Notes under the pieces: model-generated
Seen by the model: only the letters and a program-made list of their open reading frames with translations
Databases searched by the model: none
What the model was told of the DNA's origin: nothing
Origin: Chloroflexota bacterium
GTDB lineage: Bacteria; Chloroflexota; Anaerolineae; Anaerolineales; Anaerolineaceae
Direction: 5' to 3'
Assembly: GCA_009773005.1 (NCBI GenBank)
Contig: WOUT01000023.1
Location: 1 to 34,803, forward strand
DNA: 34,803 nucleotides
Program-made: the position numbers and the translations under genes
Part shown: positions 1-7,961 of the stretch, one piece after another
Layout of the letters: every line of letters begins with the position of its first letter
Position numbering within the stretch: the first letter of the stretch is position 1

Positions 1-9
1 AAGGTTAAA

Positions 10-663
10 ATGGCAAAATATTACGTCCTCTTAGGACCTCCGGGCGCAGGCAAAGGTACACAAGCAAAGATCATTGCTGAAAAATATGGATTGATTCATG
101 TTTCTTCAGGTGATCTTTTTCGGGACAACCTGAAAAGGCAGACTGACCTGGGGAAACTGGCCCAAACCTTTATGAATAAAGGTGAGCTGGTACCTGATGA
201 TGTGACTATTGACATGATCCGTGAAAGACTCTCCAGACCAGACTGTAAAAATGGTGCATTACTGGATGGTTTCCCGCGCACTCCGGCACAAGCTGATGCC
301 TTAGCCACGATGTTAAAGGAATTCAAAGATGCTGTTGACCTTGTTCCTTACATCTCAGTCCCGGAGTCGGTTCTGATCGAAAGACTTTGTGGACGATGGA
401 CATGCCGCTCGAATGGTCATGTTTATCATGAAAAGTATAACCCACCGCAACTGTCAGGTGTTTGTGATCTCGACGGATCTGAACTTTACCAGAGAGATGA
501 TGACCGTTCTGAGACGGTTGAAAAACGCATCAAAGTTTATGTAGAACAAACCTCCCCATTGATTGAGTATTACCGCCGCAACAATTTAATCGCGGAAATT
601 GATGGTAAAAAGGCTATCGAAGATGTGACAGCAGAGTTGTTGGCAGCCTTGGAGGAAGCTTAA
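10..663 (+). CDS. adk: Adenylate kinase
   Basis: Cytoplasmic enzyme that converts ATP + AMP to 2 ADP. The 217-residue length fits the long-LID bacterial form. The P-loop GPPGAGKGT is at residues 9-17, the AMP-binding DGFPRT at 86-91, and the LID spans about 128-165. The LID keeps C132, C152 and D155 of the usual Cys-Cys-Cys-Asp zinc site of Gram-positive-type enzymes, but the second ligand position is N135 instead of Cys, so zinc binding may be weakened or lost. It sits just ahead of map, as in the usual secY-adk-map order; anything upstream lies outside the window. The gap to map is 4 nt, which suggests co-transcription. Confidence 0.97.
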   Translation: MAKYYVLLGPPGAGKGTQAKIIAEKYGLIHVSSGDLFRDNLKRQTDLGKLAQTFMNKGELVPDDVTIDMIRERLSRPDCKNGALLDGFPRTPAQADALATMLKEFKDAVDLVPYISVPESVLIERLCGRWTCRSNGHVYHEKYNPPQLSGVCDLDGSELYQRDDDRSETVEKRIKVYVEQTSPLIEYYRRNNLIAEIDGKKAIEDVTAELLAALEEA

Positions 664-667
664 CAAA

Positions 668-1480
668 ATGCCTTGGGATCGGCAGATCACGATAAAGTCT
701 CCGCAGGAACTCGAAATTATGAGAGAAGCGGGCAGGATCAATGCGGAAGCCCTTTCAGCAGCGCGCGCAATGATCCAACCAGGTGTGACCACTGCCGAAA
801 TAGATGCCGCAGCAGAAGAAGTGTTGCGTAAATATGGTTGTTTTAGCCCGTTCAAGGGTTATCCGGGACCTTATCCATATCCCGCCAGCACCAATGTCAG
901 TGTCAACCACGAATTAGTGCACGGGATCCCTGGAAAACGCAAGATCAAAGAAGGGGATATTGTCTCGGTCGATTGTGGAACGGTCTATGAAGGTTTTGTC
1001 GGCGATGCCGCATTCACAGTTTGCGTTGGCAAGGTTTCGCCAGTGGCACTACATCTGGTTGAAACCGTTGAACAGGCTTTGTATGCAGGGATCGAGAAAA
1101 TGGTTGCAGGAAATCATGTAAGTGATGTTTCATCAGCCATACAGAATTGTGCGGAGAGCCGAGGTTTTCACGTCACCCGCGAATACACCGGTCACGGTGT
1201 TGGGCGCGCCATGCATGAAGGACCTCAAGTTCCGAATTATGGCGTACCCGGACGCGGGCTTGTGCTCCGAGTAGGAATGACCATCGCGTTGGAACCCATG
1301 CTTTTGGTTGGAACACCTGCCACTCGAGTGTTACCGGACCAATGGACAGTTTCATCAGCAGATGGTTCACTGACTGCTCACTATGAACACACTGTGGCAG
1401 TCACTGAAAACGGACCTCTAATCCTTACTACGCTGGGAGACGGGTCGGATCCTAGACGGAATACAGAAGTACGGGTATAA
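668..1480 (+). CDS. map: Methionine aminopeptidase, type I
   Basis: Removes the N-terminal methionine from nascent proteins. All five metal ligands are present: D102 and D113 (VDCGT, GDAAFT), H176 (TGHGVG), E209 (ALEPM) and E240 (HYEHT). H85 is the likely catalytic histidine. This is the same set as in E. coli MAP, shifted by about five residues. At 270 residues it is slightly long, because of a C-terminal extension of about 15 residues after the last conserved strand. It follows adk by 4 nt and precedes rpmJ by 48 nt. There is no infA between map and rpmJ, although many bacteria have it there. Confidence 0.97.
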   Translation: MPWDRQITIKSPQELEIMREAGRINAEALSAARAMIQPGVTTAEIDAAAEEVLRKYGCFSPFKGYPGPYPYPASTNVSVNHELVHGIPGKRKIKEGDIVSVDCGTVYEGFVGDAAFTVCVGKVSPVALHLVETVEQALYAGIEKMVAGNHVSDVSSAIQNCAESRGFHVTREYTGHGVGRAMHEGPQVPNYGVPGRGLVLRVGMTIALEPMLLVGTPATRVLPDQWTVSSADGSLTAHYEHTVAVTENGPLILTTLGDGSDPRRNTEVRV

Positions 1481-1528
1481 TTATAACTTCGGATTAATTG
1501 CAGTACCTTTGGTCTAAGGAGCGGTATC

Positions 1529-1642
1529 ATGAAAGTTGCACCATCTATTAAAAAAAGATGCGCAAAATGCAAAATTGTAAAACGCAGTGGAACACTATTT
1601 GTGATCTGCGAAAACCCAAAGCATAAACAGCGACAGGGGTAA
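1529..1642 (+). CDS. rpmJ: 50S ribosomal protein L36
   Basis: A very small gene of 37 codons plus stop. The protein starts [20 protein letters not shown] and ends HKQRQG. Zinc ligands C11, C14, C27 and H32 give the standard CCCH ribbon of zinc-containing L36. The start ATG has a Shine-Dalgarno sequence (AAGGAG) 7 nt upstream. The gene lies between map and rpsM, its usual position, and its stop codon overlaps the ribosome binding site of rpsM. Confidence 0.97.
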   Translation: MKVAPSIKKRCAKCKIVKRSGTLFVICENPKHKQRQG

Positions 1643-1648
1643 GGACAT

Positions 1649-2038
1649 ATGGCGAGAATTGAAGGTGTTGATCTTCCGCGTAACAAGCGGGTCGAAGTAG
1701 GTTTGACTTATATTTTTGGAATTGGCCCAACCCGAGCAGACCAAATCCTGAAGTCCACGCAGGTAAGTCCGGATACCCGGATCAAAGACTTGACTGAAAC
1801 AGAAGTTGCGTCCTTGCGTGAATACATTACAAAGAATTATAAAGTTGAAGGCGATCTGCGCCGCGAAGTGCAGATGAATATCAAACGCCTTGTTGAAATT
1901 GGTTGCTATCGTGGCATGCGCCATCGCCGCAACCTTCCAGCTCGTGGACAACGAACTCGCACGAACGCTCGTGTTGCCAAAGGTCCCAAGAAGACTGTGG
2001 CAGGTCGCGGTCGCCGTCGTGGAGCTGCGAAGAAGTAA
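1649..2038 (+). CDS. rpsM: 30S ribosomal protein S13
   Basis: Head protein of the small subunit that contacts the P-site tRNA and forms bridges to the 50S subunit. The 129 residues begin [20 protein letters not shown]. The helix-turn segment [10 protein letters not shown] and the basic C-terminal motif [10 protein letters not shown] are hallmarks of the family. The tail is very basic ([11 protein letters not shown]). The gap to rpmJ is 6 nt. The following 108-nt gap before rpsK contains a possible RNA hairpin. Confidence 0.98.
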   Translation: MARIEGVDLPRNKRVEVGLTYIFGIGPTRADQILKSTQVSPDTRIKDLTETEVASLREYITKNYKVEGDLRREVQMNIKRLVEIGCYRGMRHRRNLPARGQRTRTNARVAKGPKKTVAGRGRRRGAAKK

Positions 2039-2054
2039 TCTGGTTTGCTTGATT

Positions 2055-2093
2055 GATTAGGTGGGGTACCTTCTCCCCCGCGGCAACCTGATC
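2055..2093 (+). promoter_or_regulatory. Possible RNA hairpin in the rpsM-rpsK gap
   Basis: GATTAGGT (2055-2062) pairs with ACCTGATC (2086-2093) with one G-U wobble. The adjacent GGGG (2063-2066) can pair with CCCC (2075-2078), leaving a 3' bulge. The gap is unusually long for this operon (108 nt), and no T-run follows the stem, so it does not look like an intrinsic terminator. A leader element or processing site ahead of rpsK-rpsD is possible but unproven. Confidence 0.4.
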
Positions 2094-2146
2094 TATTTGA
2101 GTATTCTGGATAATGGTTTATAAAAATATAAAAATAACGAGGAATT

Positions 2147-2551
2147 ATGGCTCAGAATGTACGCTCAACGCGTCGCGCAAGCACTTCCAAAAAGACAAAG
2201 CGCACCCTTTCCTCGGCACAGGTTCACATTTTTGCTTCATTCAACAATACAATTGTGACCGTGACCGATCAACAGGGGAATACGATTTGCTGGGGTAGCT
2301 CTGGTTCGGCAGGCTTTAAAGGCTCTCGTAAGAGCACACCCTTTGCAGCTCGCCTTGCAGCTGAACAGGCAATCAAGGCAGCTCAAAACATGGGTGTTCA
2401 GGAAGTGGACATGATCATCAAAGGTCCTGGTCCTGGTCGTGAATCTGCCATTCGTGCTGTCCAATCGTTGGGGTTGAAGGTTCGCTCCATCGCTGATATC
2501 ACACCGGTACCTCACAATGGTTGCCGACCTCCTAAAAAACGCCGCGTGTAA
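2147..2551 (+). CDS. rpsK: 30S ribosomal protein S11
   Basis: Platform protein of the small subunit near the mRNA exit. It has 134 residues. The motif [13 protein letters not shown] and the end [17 protein letters not shown] are diagnostic. A basic N-terminal stretch (residues 4-24) precedes the core. The ATG follows an AGGAATT ribosome binding site. It is 18 nt upstream of rpsD in the alpha operon order S13-S11-S4-RpoA-L17. Confidence 0.98.
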   Translation: MAQNVRSTRRASTSKKTKRTLSSAQVHIFASFNNTIVTVTDQQGNTICWGSSGSAGFKGSRKSTPFAARLAAEQAIKAAQNMGVQEVDMIIKGPGPGRESAIRAVQSLGLKVRSIADITPVPHNGCRPPKKRRV

Positions 2552-2569
2552 AACAGGAGAAGGAAAAAT

Positions 2570-3208
2570 ATGGCTAAATATATTGGACCGGTATGTAAAT
2601 TATGCCGGCGTGAAGGTGAAAAACTGTTTTTGAAGGGCACCCGTTGTTTCACTCCCAAATGTGGGTTTGAAAAACGTGGTTATGCCCCTGGTCAACACGG
2701 AAAAACCAAACAAGGTCGATCTGAACGTGAATCTGACTATGCCCGCCAGTTACGCGCCAAACAGCGCGCCCGTCGGGTTTATGGCGTTCTGGAACGTCAA
2801 TTCAGACGAACGTTTAGTGTCGCATTAAGAACTCGTGGTATGACTGGTCTGAATCTGCTTCAAACACTCGAGATGCGCATGGATAACGTTGTATTTCGAC
2901 TTGGCTTAGCTGAGAACCGAGCTCAGGCTCGTCAATTGGTTAATCATGGACATTTTGTCCTGAATGGCCGCAGAGCTGACATCCCGTCAATGCTTATCAA
3001 GCCAGGTGACACTCTGTCAGTTACTGAAGGAGCAAAGAAACTAACTTTCTTCAAAGAACTTCCCGATTATGCCGAAAAACGCCCTTGCGCAGTTTGGATG
3101 GATCGAGATGTTAAGAATCTTTCTGGTCGCGTATTACGTCTTCCTGAACGGGCTGAGATTGATGGCAGTCTGAATGAACAATTGATCGTTGAGTACTACT
3201 CACGTTAA
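2570..3208 (+). CDS. rpsD: 30S ribosomal protein S4
   Basis: Primary 16S rRNA-binding assembly protein; in other bacteria it also represses its own operon. The 212 residues include a four-cysteine zinc site at the N-terminus (C9, C12, C26, C31), so this is the zinc-containing form. The S4 RNA-binding domain starts at about residue 97 (MRMDNVVFRLG ... ARQLVNHGH). The C-terminus EQLIVEYYSR is typical. AGGAGAAGG precedes the ATG. Confidence 0.98.
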   Translation: MAKYIGPVCKLCRREGEKLFLKGTRCFTPKCGFEKRGYAPGQHGKTKQGRSERESDYARQLRAKQRARRVYGVLERQFRRTFSVALRTRGMTGLNLLQTLEMRMDNVVFRLGLAENRAQARQLVNHGHFVLNGRRADIPSMLIKPGDTLSVTEGAKKLTFFKELPDYAEKRPCAVWMDRDVKNLSGRVLRLPERAEIDGSLNEQLIVEYYSR

Positions 3209-3259
3209 TGTCCATTAACCCAGAAATAGGATACGTAATGGTATCGGAAAGGGGTAAAT

Positions 3260-4225
3260 GTGTGCGCTTTAATTAATATGGTTACACCGAAAGTCGAGCG
3301 AGAAGCAGAAGCACGAAACTACGGAAAATTTGTGATCAGTCCTCTTGAAAGAGGATTTGGTGATACCCTTGGCAATGCGCTAAGGAGAGTCTTGCTATCC
3401 TCATTAGATGGCGCGGCAATCTCATCAATACGAATCTCTGATGTGATGCATGAGTTTAGTGATATTCCTGGTGTTCGCGAAGACGTTATCCAGGTTACCC
3501 TGCAAGTAAAACAGGTCCGCATGATCCTTCATGAGGGCGATTCTGCCCATCTCCACCTGGATGTACGTGGAGCAGGTGAAGTGACCGCTGCTGATATTCA
3601 AGCTCCTGCCGAGGTAGAGATCGTCAACCCTGACCTTTACTTGTTCACTGTTGATGACGCCAAGACTCGTTTGGATATTGATTTTATAGTTGATCGAGGC
3701 CGAGGTTATTCACCTGCGGGTGATCGAAGCGGCAAACTGCCTCTTGGTGAACTTCCAGTTGATGCAATCTACAGCCCAGTAAAACGTGTGAATTTTACTG
3801 TTGGTTCTGCCCGTGTTGGCCAAAGTACCAATTACGACCGTCTCGTTCTTGAGATTTGGACCGATGGTACTGTTTCTCCTGAAAAAACCCTTGGAAATGC
3901 ATCCAAGATTGTGATCGATCACCTGCGCTATATTTCAGGGATCAGTGAAGAAACTTTAATTTTAGGAGCTGAAAAAGAGGCTTCTGGCAGCCACCTCACC
4001 AGTGAAGCCGCTGAAACTCCAATCGAAAACCTTGATCTCTCCGTGAGAGTATTTAACTCCCTGAAGAGAACCGGGATCACGAATGTGGGTGACGTGCTTG
4101 AACTGCTCGAAAAAGGTGAAGAAGCTGTGATGTCCATTCGTAATTTTGGCGAGAAGAGTCTTGATGAACTTCGCGATAAAATGCGTGAAAAAGGCTTCTT
4201 GCAAGACGATAAAGATGTGGAGTGA
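3260..4225 (+). CDS. rpoA: DNA-directed RNA polymerase subunit alpha
   Basis: Scaffold subunit of RNA polymerase. It dimerises through its N-terminal domain, and its C-terminal domain contacts UP elements and activators. The protein has 321 residues. The N-terminal domain includes LERGFGDTLGNALRRVLLSS; the C-terminal helix-hairpin-helix domain is at about 250-321 (NSLKRTGITNVGDVLELLEKG). The GTG start at 3260 is preferred because GAAAGGGG (3247-3254) lies 5 nt upstream. An in-frame ATG at 3278 has no ribosome binding site at a proper distance. The overlapping ATG at 3258 is out of frame. Confidence 0.97.
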   Translation: MCALINMVTPKVEREAEARNYGKFVISPLERGFGDTLGNALRRVLLSSLDGAAISSIRISDVMHEFSDIPGVREDVIQVTLQVKQVRMILHEGDSAHLHLDVRGAGEVTAADIQAPAEVEIVNPDLYLFTVDDAKTRLDIDFIVDRGRGYSPAGDRSGKLPLGELPVDAIYSPVKRVNFTVGSARVGQSTNYDRLVLEIWTDGTVSPEKTLGNASKIVIDHLRYISGISEETLILGAEKEASGSHLTSEAAETPIENLDLSVRVFNSLKRTGITNVGDVLELLEKGEEAVMSIRNFGEKSLDELRDKMREKGFLQDDKDVE

Positions 4226-4231
4226 GTTATT

Positions 4232-4609
4232 ATGCGCCATAAGATAGCAGGTTATAGATTAGGCCGAACAAAAGACCAACGCACCGGTTTGCGCCGTACA
4301 ATGGTCAAACAATTGTTCACCCATGAGCGAATTCAGACCACCCGTGCGAAGGCAATGTTCATCCGTGGTGAGGCTGAGAAATTAATCACCTTGGCTCGCA
4401 GAAGTGGAAAAGGGACCGATGTCGATAAAATGAATGCCAGACGTATGGCAGCAGCCCGCATCGGAGACGCAACTCTGGTCAAGAAACTCTTTGATGAGAT
4501 TGCACCTCGTTTTGAAAATCGTAATGGTGGTTATACTCGTATTCTCAAATTAGGACCCCGTCTCGGAGATTCTTCCGAAATGGTCTTAATTGAACTTGTA
4601 GAAGAATAG
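4232..4609 (+). CDS. rplQ: 50S ribosomal protein L17
   Basis: Large-subunit protein located near the exit tunnel. It has 125 residues. The start MRHKIAGYRLGRTKDQRTGL and the motif TTRAKAMFIRGEAEKLIT match the family. It follows rpoA by 6 nt and closes the classical alpha operon. An 18-nt hairpin separates it from truA. Confidence 0.98.
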   Translation: MRHKIAGYRLGRTKDQRTGLRRTMVKQLFTHERIQTTRAKAMFIRGEAEKLITLARRSGKGTDVDKMNARRMAAARIGDATLVKKLFDEIAPRFENRNGGYTRILKLGPRLGDSSEMVLIELVEE

Positions 4610-4610
4610 T

Positions 4611-4628
4611 CCGTCCACAACAGGACGG
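4611..4628 (+). promoter_or_regulatory. Small hairpin between rplQ and truA
   Basis: CCGTCC (4611-4616) and GGACGG (4623-4628) form a 6-bp stem with an ACAACA loop. The hairpin starts one base after the rplQ stop and ends six bases before the truA ATG. There is no T-run, so termination is unlikely. The only purine-rich site for truA (AGGA, 4631-4634) abuts the start codon, so the hairpin may influence truA translation or couple it to rplQ. Confidence 0.4.
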
Positions 4629-4634
4629 CTAGGA

Positions 4635-5393
4635 ATGGCACGTTACCAACTTATCCTTGCTTACGATGGCACTGATTTCTCTGGTTTTCAACGTCAGGGA
4701 GAAACCCGTACTGTTCAAAAAGTAGTAGAGACTGTGCTCACAGAGCTGGGCTGGAATGAGGAGACGATCCTTTTTGCAGGCCGCACTGACTCAGGCGTCC
4801 ACGCTTCTGGACAGGTAGTGGTTTTTTCGCTGGATTGGCAGCACGAAAACGAAACTCTCGTCAACGCGCTGAACGCCAAACTGCCCTCAGATGTATCTGT
4901 GCAAAGTATTTCAAGAGTTGAGGCTGAATTCCACCCCCGTTATGATGCTTCGAGTCGATGTTATGCTTACACTATTTACCATCTGCCATACAGGCAGCCG
5001 TTGCTTGAGAGGTTTGCCTGGAGGATTTGGCCTCCTTTGAACGGAGCGCTGCTCAGTCAAGCAGCAGATACGGTCTTGGGTTGGCACGATTTTTCGGCAT
5101 TTGGCAGAGCCATGAAACCGGGAAGTTCAACTGTGCGGGAGATTTTTGAAAGCCGGTGGACCTCCACTGATTTGGGTTGGCGTTATGAAATACGAGCCAA
5201 TGCATTTCTTTATCACATGGTTCGTCGTTTGGTTTTTTTACAGGTTCAATTTGCCAAAGGTAATTTGACAATAGGTAACCTTACAGACGGATTGATCGGA
5301 AATGCCACAATGAAACCTGGACTTGCCCCTTCAAATGGATTAGTCCTCACAAAAGTGCTTTACGAAGATAGAATGCAAGGATCGGTTGATTAA
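4635..5393 (+). CDS. truA: tRNA pseudouridine synthase A (tRNA positions 38-40)
   Basis: Isomerises uridine to pseudouridine in the anticodon stem-loop of tRNAs. It has 252 residues. The N-terminal motif AYDGTDFSGFQRQ is at 9-21, the catalytic aspartate is D52 in GRTDSGVHA, and the C-terminal FLYHMVRRLV motif is present. It lies between rplQ and rplM as in many Gram-positive genomes. The ribosome binding site is poorly spaced (AGGA touching the ATG), so translation may depend on coupling to rplQ. Confidence 0.96.
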   Translation: MARYQLILAYDGTDFSGFQRQGETRTVQKVVETVLTELGWNEETILFAGRTDSGVHASGQVVVFSLDWQHENETLVNALNAKLPSDVSVQSISRVEAEFHPRYDASSRCYAYTIYHLPYRQPLLERFAWRIWPPLNGALLSQAADTVLGWHDFSAFGRAMKPGSSTVREIFESRWTSTDLGWRYEIRANAFLYHMVRRLVFLQVQFAKGNLTIGNLTDGLIGNATMKPGLAPSNGLVLTKVLYEDRMQGSVD

Positions 5394-5441
5394 ACGAAAA
5401 TTAGAAATTTGGCTTGAAAAAAACAGGCTAACGGAGAGACT

Positions 5442-5870
5442 ATGCTGGACAAGACTTACGTCCTAAAAGGAAGACAAGAACCAGATTGGCTTTTGGTTGA
5501 TGCAACTGGTCAAGGAATTGGCCGTCTTGCAACCCAAATCGCCAATTATTTGCTTGGAAAACATAAACCAACATTCACCCCGGGTGTAGAGATGGGAGAT
5601 GTCGTTGTAGTGATCAATGCTTCAAATCTGTCGATTTCTCAAAAAAGACTGGATGAGAAAAATTACTACAAGCATTCAAATTATCCGGGCGGACTAAAGA
5701 CGGTAAATTTACGCGATCAGATGCGTGTTCATCCAGACCGAGTGATCACTGCCGCTGTGTGGGGTATGTTACCGCACAACCGCATGGGTCGGTCGATTTT
5801 TAAACGTTTGAAGGTTTATGCTGGCAGCGAACATCCTCATGCAGCGCAAAACCCGAAACCGGTAGTATAA
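5442..5870 (+). CDS. rplM: 50S ribosomal protein L13
   Basis: Early-assembly protein of the large subunit. It has 142 residues. Family motifs include DATGQGIGRLATQIA, the central YYKHSNYPGG and GMLPHNRMGR. ACGGAGAG precedes the ATG. It is paired with rpsI 15 nt downstream, a nearly universal bacterial pair. Confidence 0.98.
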   Translation: MLDKTYVLKGRQEPDWLLVDATGQGIGRLATQIANYLLGKHKPTFTPGVEMGDVVVVINASNLSISQKRLDEKNYYKHSNYPGGLKTVNLRDQMRVHPDRVITAAVWGMLPHNRMGRSIFKRLKVYAGSEHPHAAQNPKPVV

Positions 5871-5885
5871 AGGAGCAATAGGATT

Positions 5886-6281
5886 ATGACGGTTCAATAC
5901 TACGAAGGTGTTGGTCGCCGAAAAGAAAGTTCAGCTCGTGTGCGTATCATGAGCGGTTCTGGCAAATTTACGGTCAACGAAAAACCATTGGAACACTACT
6001 TCCCGCGAACAGGCGATATGGAAGCCATTCTTGGTCCGCTATCAGCAGTTTCGCAGGACCGCGCTACATTCGATATCACAGCTACCGTTTATGGTGGTGG
6101 TGTTACCGGACAAACTGATTCAGTACAACTTGGGCTTGCCCGCGCATTGGTCAAGTTGGATGTTGAGAACACTTCGCCATTACGTAAGGGTGGTTTCCTT
6201 ACTCGCGATCCTCGCATCAAGGAACGCAAGAAACCAGGTTTGAAACGAGCCCGCAAGGCACCCACTTACACCAAACGTTAA
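5886..6281 (+). CDS. rpsI: 30S ribosomal protein S9
   Basis: Head protein whose C-terminal tail reaches the P-site tRNA. It has 131 residues. The family motif GRRKESSARVR is at 10-20, and the protein ends APTYTKR, matching the conserved terminal Lys-Arg. It is the last gene of the ribosomal run. A small hairpin (CAGATC-TTC-GATCTG, 6290-6304) lies just after the stop, without a T-run. Confidence 0.98.
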   Translation: MTVQYYEGVGRRKESSARVRIMSGSGKFTVNEKPLEHYFPRTGDMEAILGPLSAVSQDRATFDITATVYGGGVTGQTDSVQLGLARALVKLDVENTSPLRKGGFLTRDPRIKERKKPGLKRARKAPTYTKR

Positions 6282-6312
6282 ACTTCATTCAGATCTTCGA
6301 TCTGATTTCAGC

Positions 6313-6399
6313 GAGATGCAATCGGTTACGGTTGGATCGAAAATGGTAGATTTGATGTTCTTCTATTTTCAATCTTTCACTCACACCAGATTGCATCTC
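6313..6399 (+). other. Long imperfect stem-loop between rpsI and mazG
   Basis: An exact 11-bp inverted repeat, GAGATGCAATC (6313-6323) and GATTGCATCTC (6389-6399), encloses 65 nt. Inside it, a GAAAAT...AGA segment (about 6339-6350) can pair with TCTATTTTC. The arrangement fits a folded RNA in the 143-nt gap. No T-run follows, so it is not an obvious terminator. It could be a processing or regulatory structure at the end of the ribosomal operon, or a small repeat element. Confidence 0.45.
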
Positions 6400-6424
6400 A
6401 ACGTTTTAACTGCTCCAATGAGGG

Positions 6425-7870
6425 ATGGCTATGGCTAAAATGAGAAACCTAATTATCTGCGGCGTCGGAGTTAAGGACCAAAGCATTATTGACAGTATTT
6501 CGAAAGCGGATCAAGTAATTGTTCGGGGAGGAATCGCTACTCGCTGGCTTGCCACAAATAACATTAACAATGTAAAGTTGTTCAAAGTTGATGCGGATAT
6601 TAATATTCCGTTAGAACAGGTGATCAACCAATGGATTGTGGAGCTAAAAGACGATTTGGGCGATGATGCAACCATCGCATATGTCTCACCTGTCACTCCG
6701 ATTCTAAGCGACCGAGTCGCGGCAGGATTGATCGACATTGTTGAAAAATCCTCCGTTCAAATTCACAGTGGAATTGACCTATCAATACATTTGATCCAAC
6801 AATCGCCATTAGTATTCTTGTCACCTGTTGTCACCATAGATGGGTTGTCATTGCGTGGTTTACATCATCCGCCTTTTTCGCCGGCAAACTCGGTAATGAT
6901 ATATTTTCCTGGCGATCTTGGGGAAAACGTTGGGGTATATAAATTATTAAAAGTTATTTATCCCGCCGAGCACGCTGTGTCAGTTCTATTTGAGATGGCA
7001 AATGGAAATACCGATTGGAATCAAGTCCCGCTTGAGAAACTTGTGGAGAGAAACACTCCGATAGCGGCTTTGTATATTCCACCTTTCTCGCTTGATAGTT
7101 CATTGGAGAATTTTCAAGAGGTTATCGCCCATCTCAGAGCGCCGAATGGATGCCCCTGGGATAAGAAACAAACGCATTCCTCCCTGCGCACTTATTTGCT
7201 GGAAGAAACTTATGAAGCCTTGGATGCTCTTGATAAAAACGACTTTGCCGGTTTGAGAGAAGAATTGGGGGATCTACTGCTTCAAATTTTGCTGCATGCT
7301 CAAATCGCTCAAGAAAGTCACGAGTTCACCTTGGGTGATGTATTATCAGGGATAAATCGGAAAATCGTGTATCGCCATCCCCACGTGTTTAAGGATTGGA
7401 TTGTGGATGATGAACAGGATGTGGTTCAGAATTGGGAGTCGTTGAAGGAGTTGGAACGATTAAAGAACGGAGATGAAGAGAAAAAGGGAATGCTGGATGG
7501 AGTCCCAATATCTTTCCCGGCATTAGCACAAGCCCAGGCAATTCAAGACAGGGCGGCGCGAGTCGGGTTCGATTGGCCTGAAATCACTCCGGTGATCAAC
7601 AAGGTTCTTGAAGAGTTGGAAGAAGTTAAAACAGCGATAAACGAAGCAGAGCGGGCAAAGGAACTTGGAGATCTGCTATTTGCGATCGTAAATTTGATTC
7701 GGTGGTATAAGGTTGATGCTGAATCTGCTTTGCGAAAGACCAATGTAAAATTCCGTAAACGTTTTGCTTACATTGAAGAAAACGCCCGAAAAACCGGAAA
7801 AGACCTACTTCAAATGTCGCTGGAAGAGATGGATAGCTTTTGGGAACAGGCAAAAGAGTATGACGATTAG
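6425..7870 (+). CDS. mazG: MazG-family nucleoside triphosphate pyrophosphohydrolase with N-terminal methylase-like domain
   Basis: Hydrolyses (d)NTPs to monophosphates and pyrophosphate. The 481 residues resemble the YabN architecture. An N-terminal tetrapyrrole-methylase-like domain (about 1-225) is followed by two MazG helical modules. Module one has GCPWD, the metal motif EETYE (260-264) and EELGDLL; module two has LEELEEV and KELGDLLFAIVNL. The methylase-like domain lacks the usual glycine-rich GxGPGD and GDP motifs (it has GVGVKD and SPVTP), so it is probably not an active methyltransferase. ATG codons at 6425 and 6431 are both possible starts; 6431 is better spaced from GAGGG. Confidence 0.9.
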   Translation: MAMAKMRNLIICGVGVKDQSIIDSISKADQVIVRGGIATRWLATNNINNVKLFKVDADINIPLEQVINQWIVELKDDLGDDATIAYVSPVTPILSDRVAAGLIDIVEKSSVQIHSGIDLSIHLIQQSPLVFLSPVVTIDGLSLRGLHHPPFSPANSVMIYFPGDLGENVGVYKLLKVIYPAEHAVSVLFEMANGNTDWNQVPLEKLVERNTPIAALYIPPFSLDSSLENFQEVIAHLRAPNGCPWDKKQTHSSLRTYLLEETYEALDALDKNDFAGLREELGDLLLQILLHAQIAQESHEFTLGDVLSGINRKIVYRHPHVFKDWIVDDEQDVVQNWESLKELERLKNGDEEKKGMLDGVPISFPALAQAQAIQDRAARVGFDWPEITPVINKVLEELEEVKTAINEAERAKELGDLLFAIVNLIRWYKVDAESALRKTNVKFRKRFAYIEENARKTGKDLLQMSLEEMDSFWEQAKEYDD

Positions 7871-7924
7871 TGTTTTCTTGAGACACAAACCCTATTCGAT
7901 TCTATTTTCACCGCGTGCGTCGAT

Positions 7925-7930
7925 TATAAT
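7925..7930 (+). promoter_or_regulatory. Probable -10 box upstream of ftcD
   Basis: A perfect TATAAT lies 32 nt upstream of the ftcD start, in the 91-nt gap after mazG. No good -35 box is seen at 16-18 nt (the region reads CTATTT), so this is a partial promoter match only. Confidence 0.35.
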
Positions 7931-7961
7931 TATTCCTAAATATAAACATTAAGGAAAAAAA

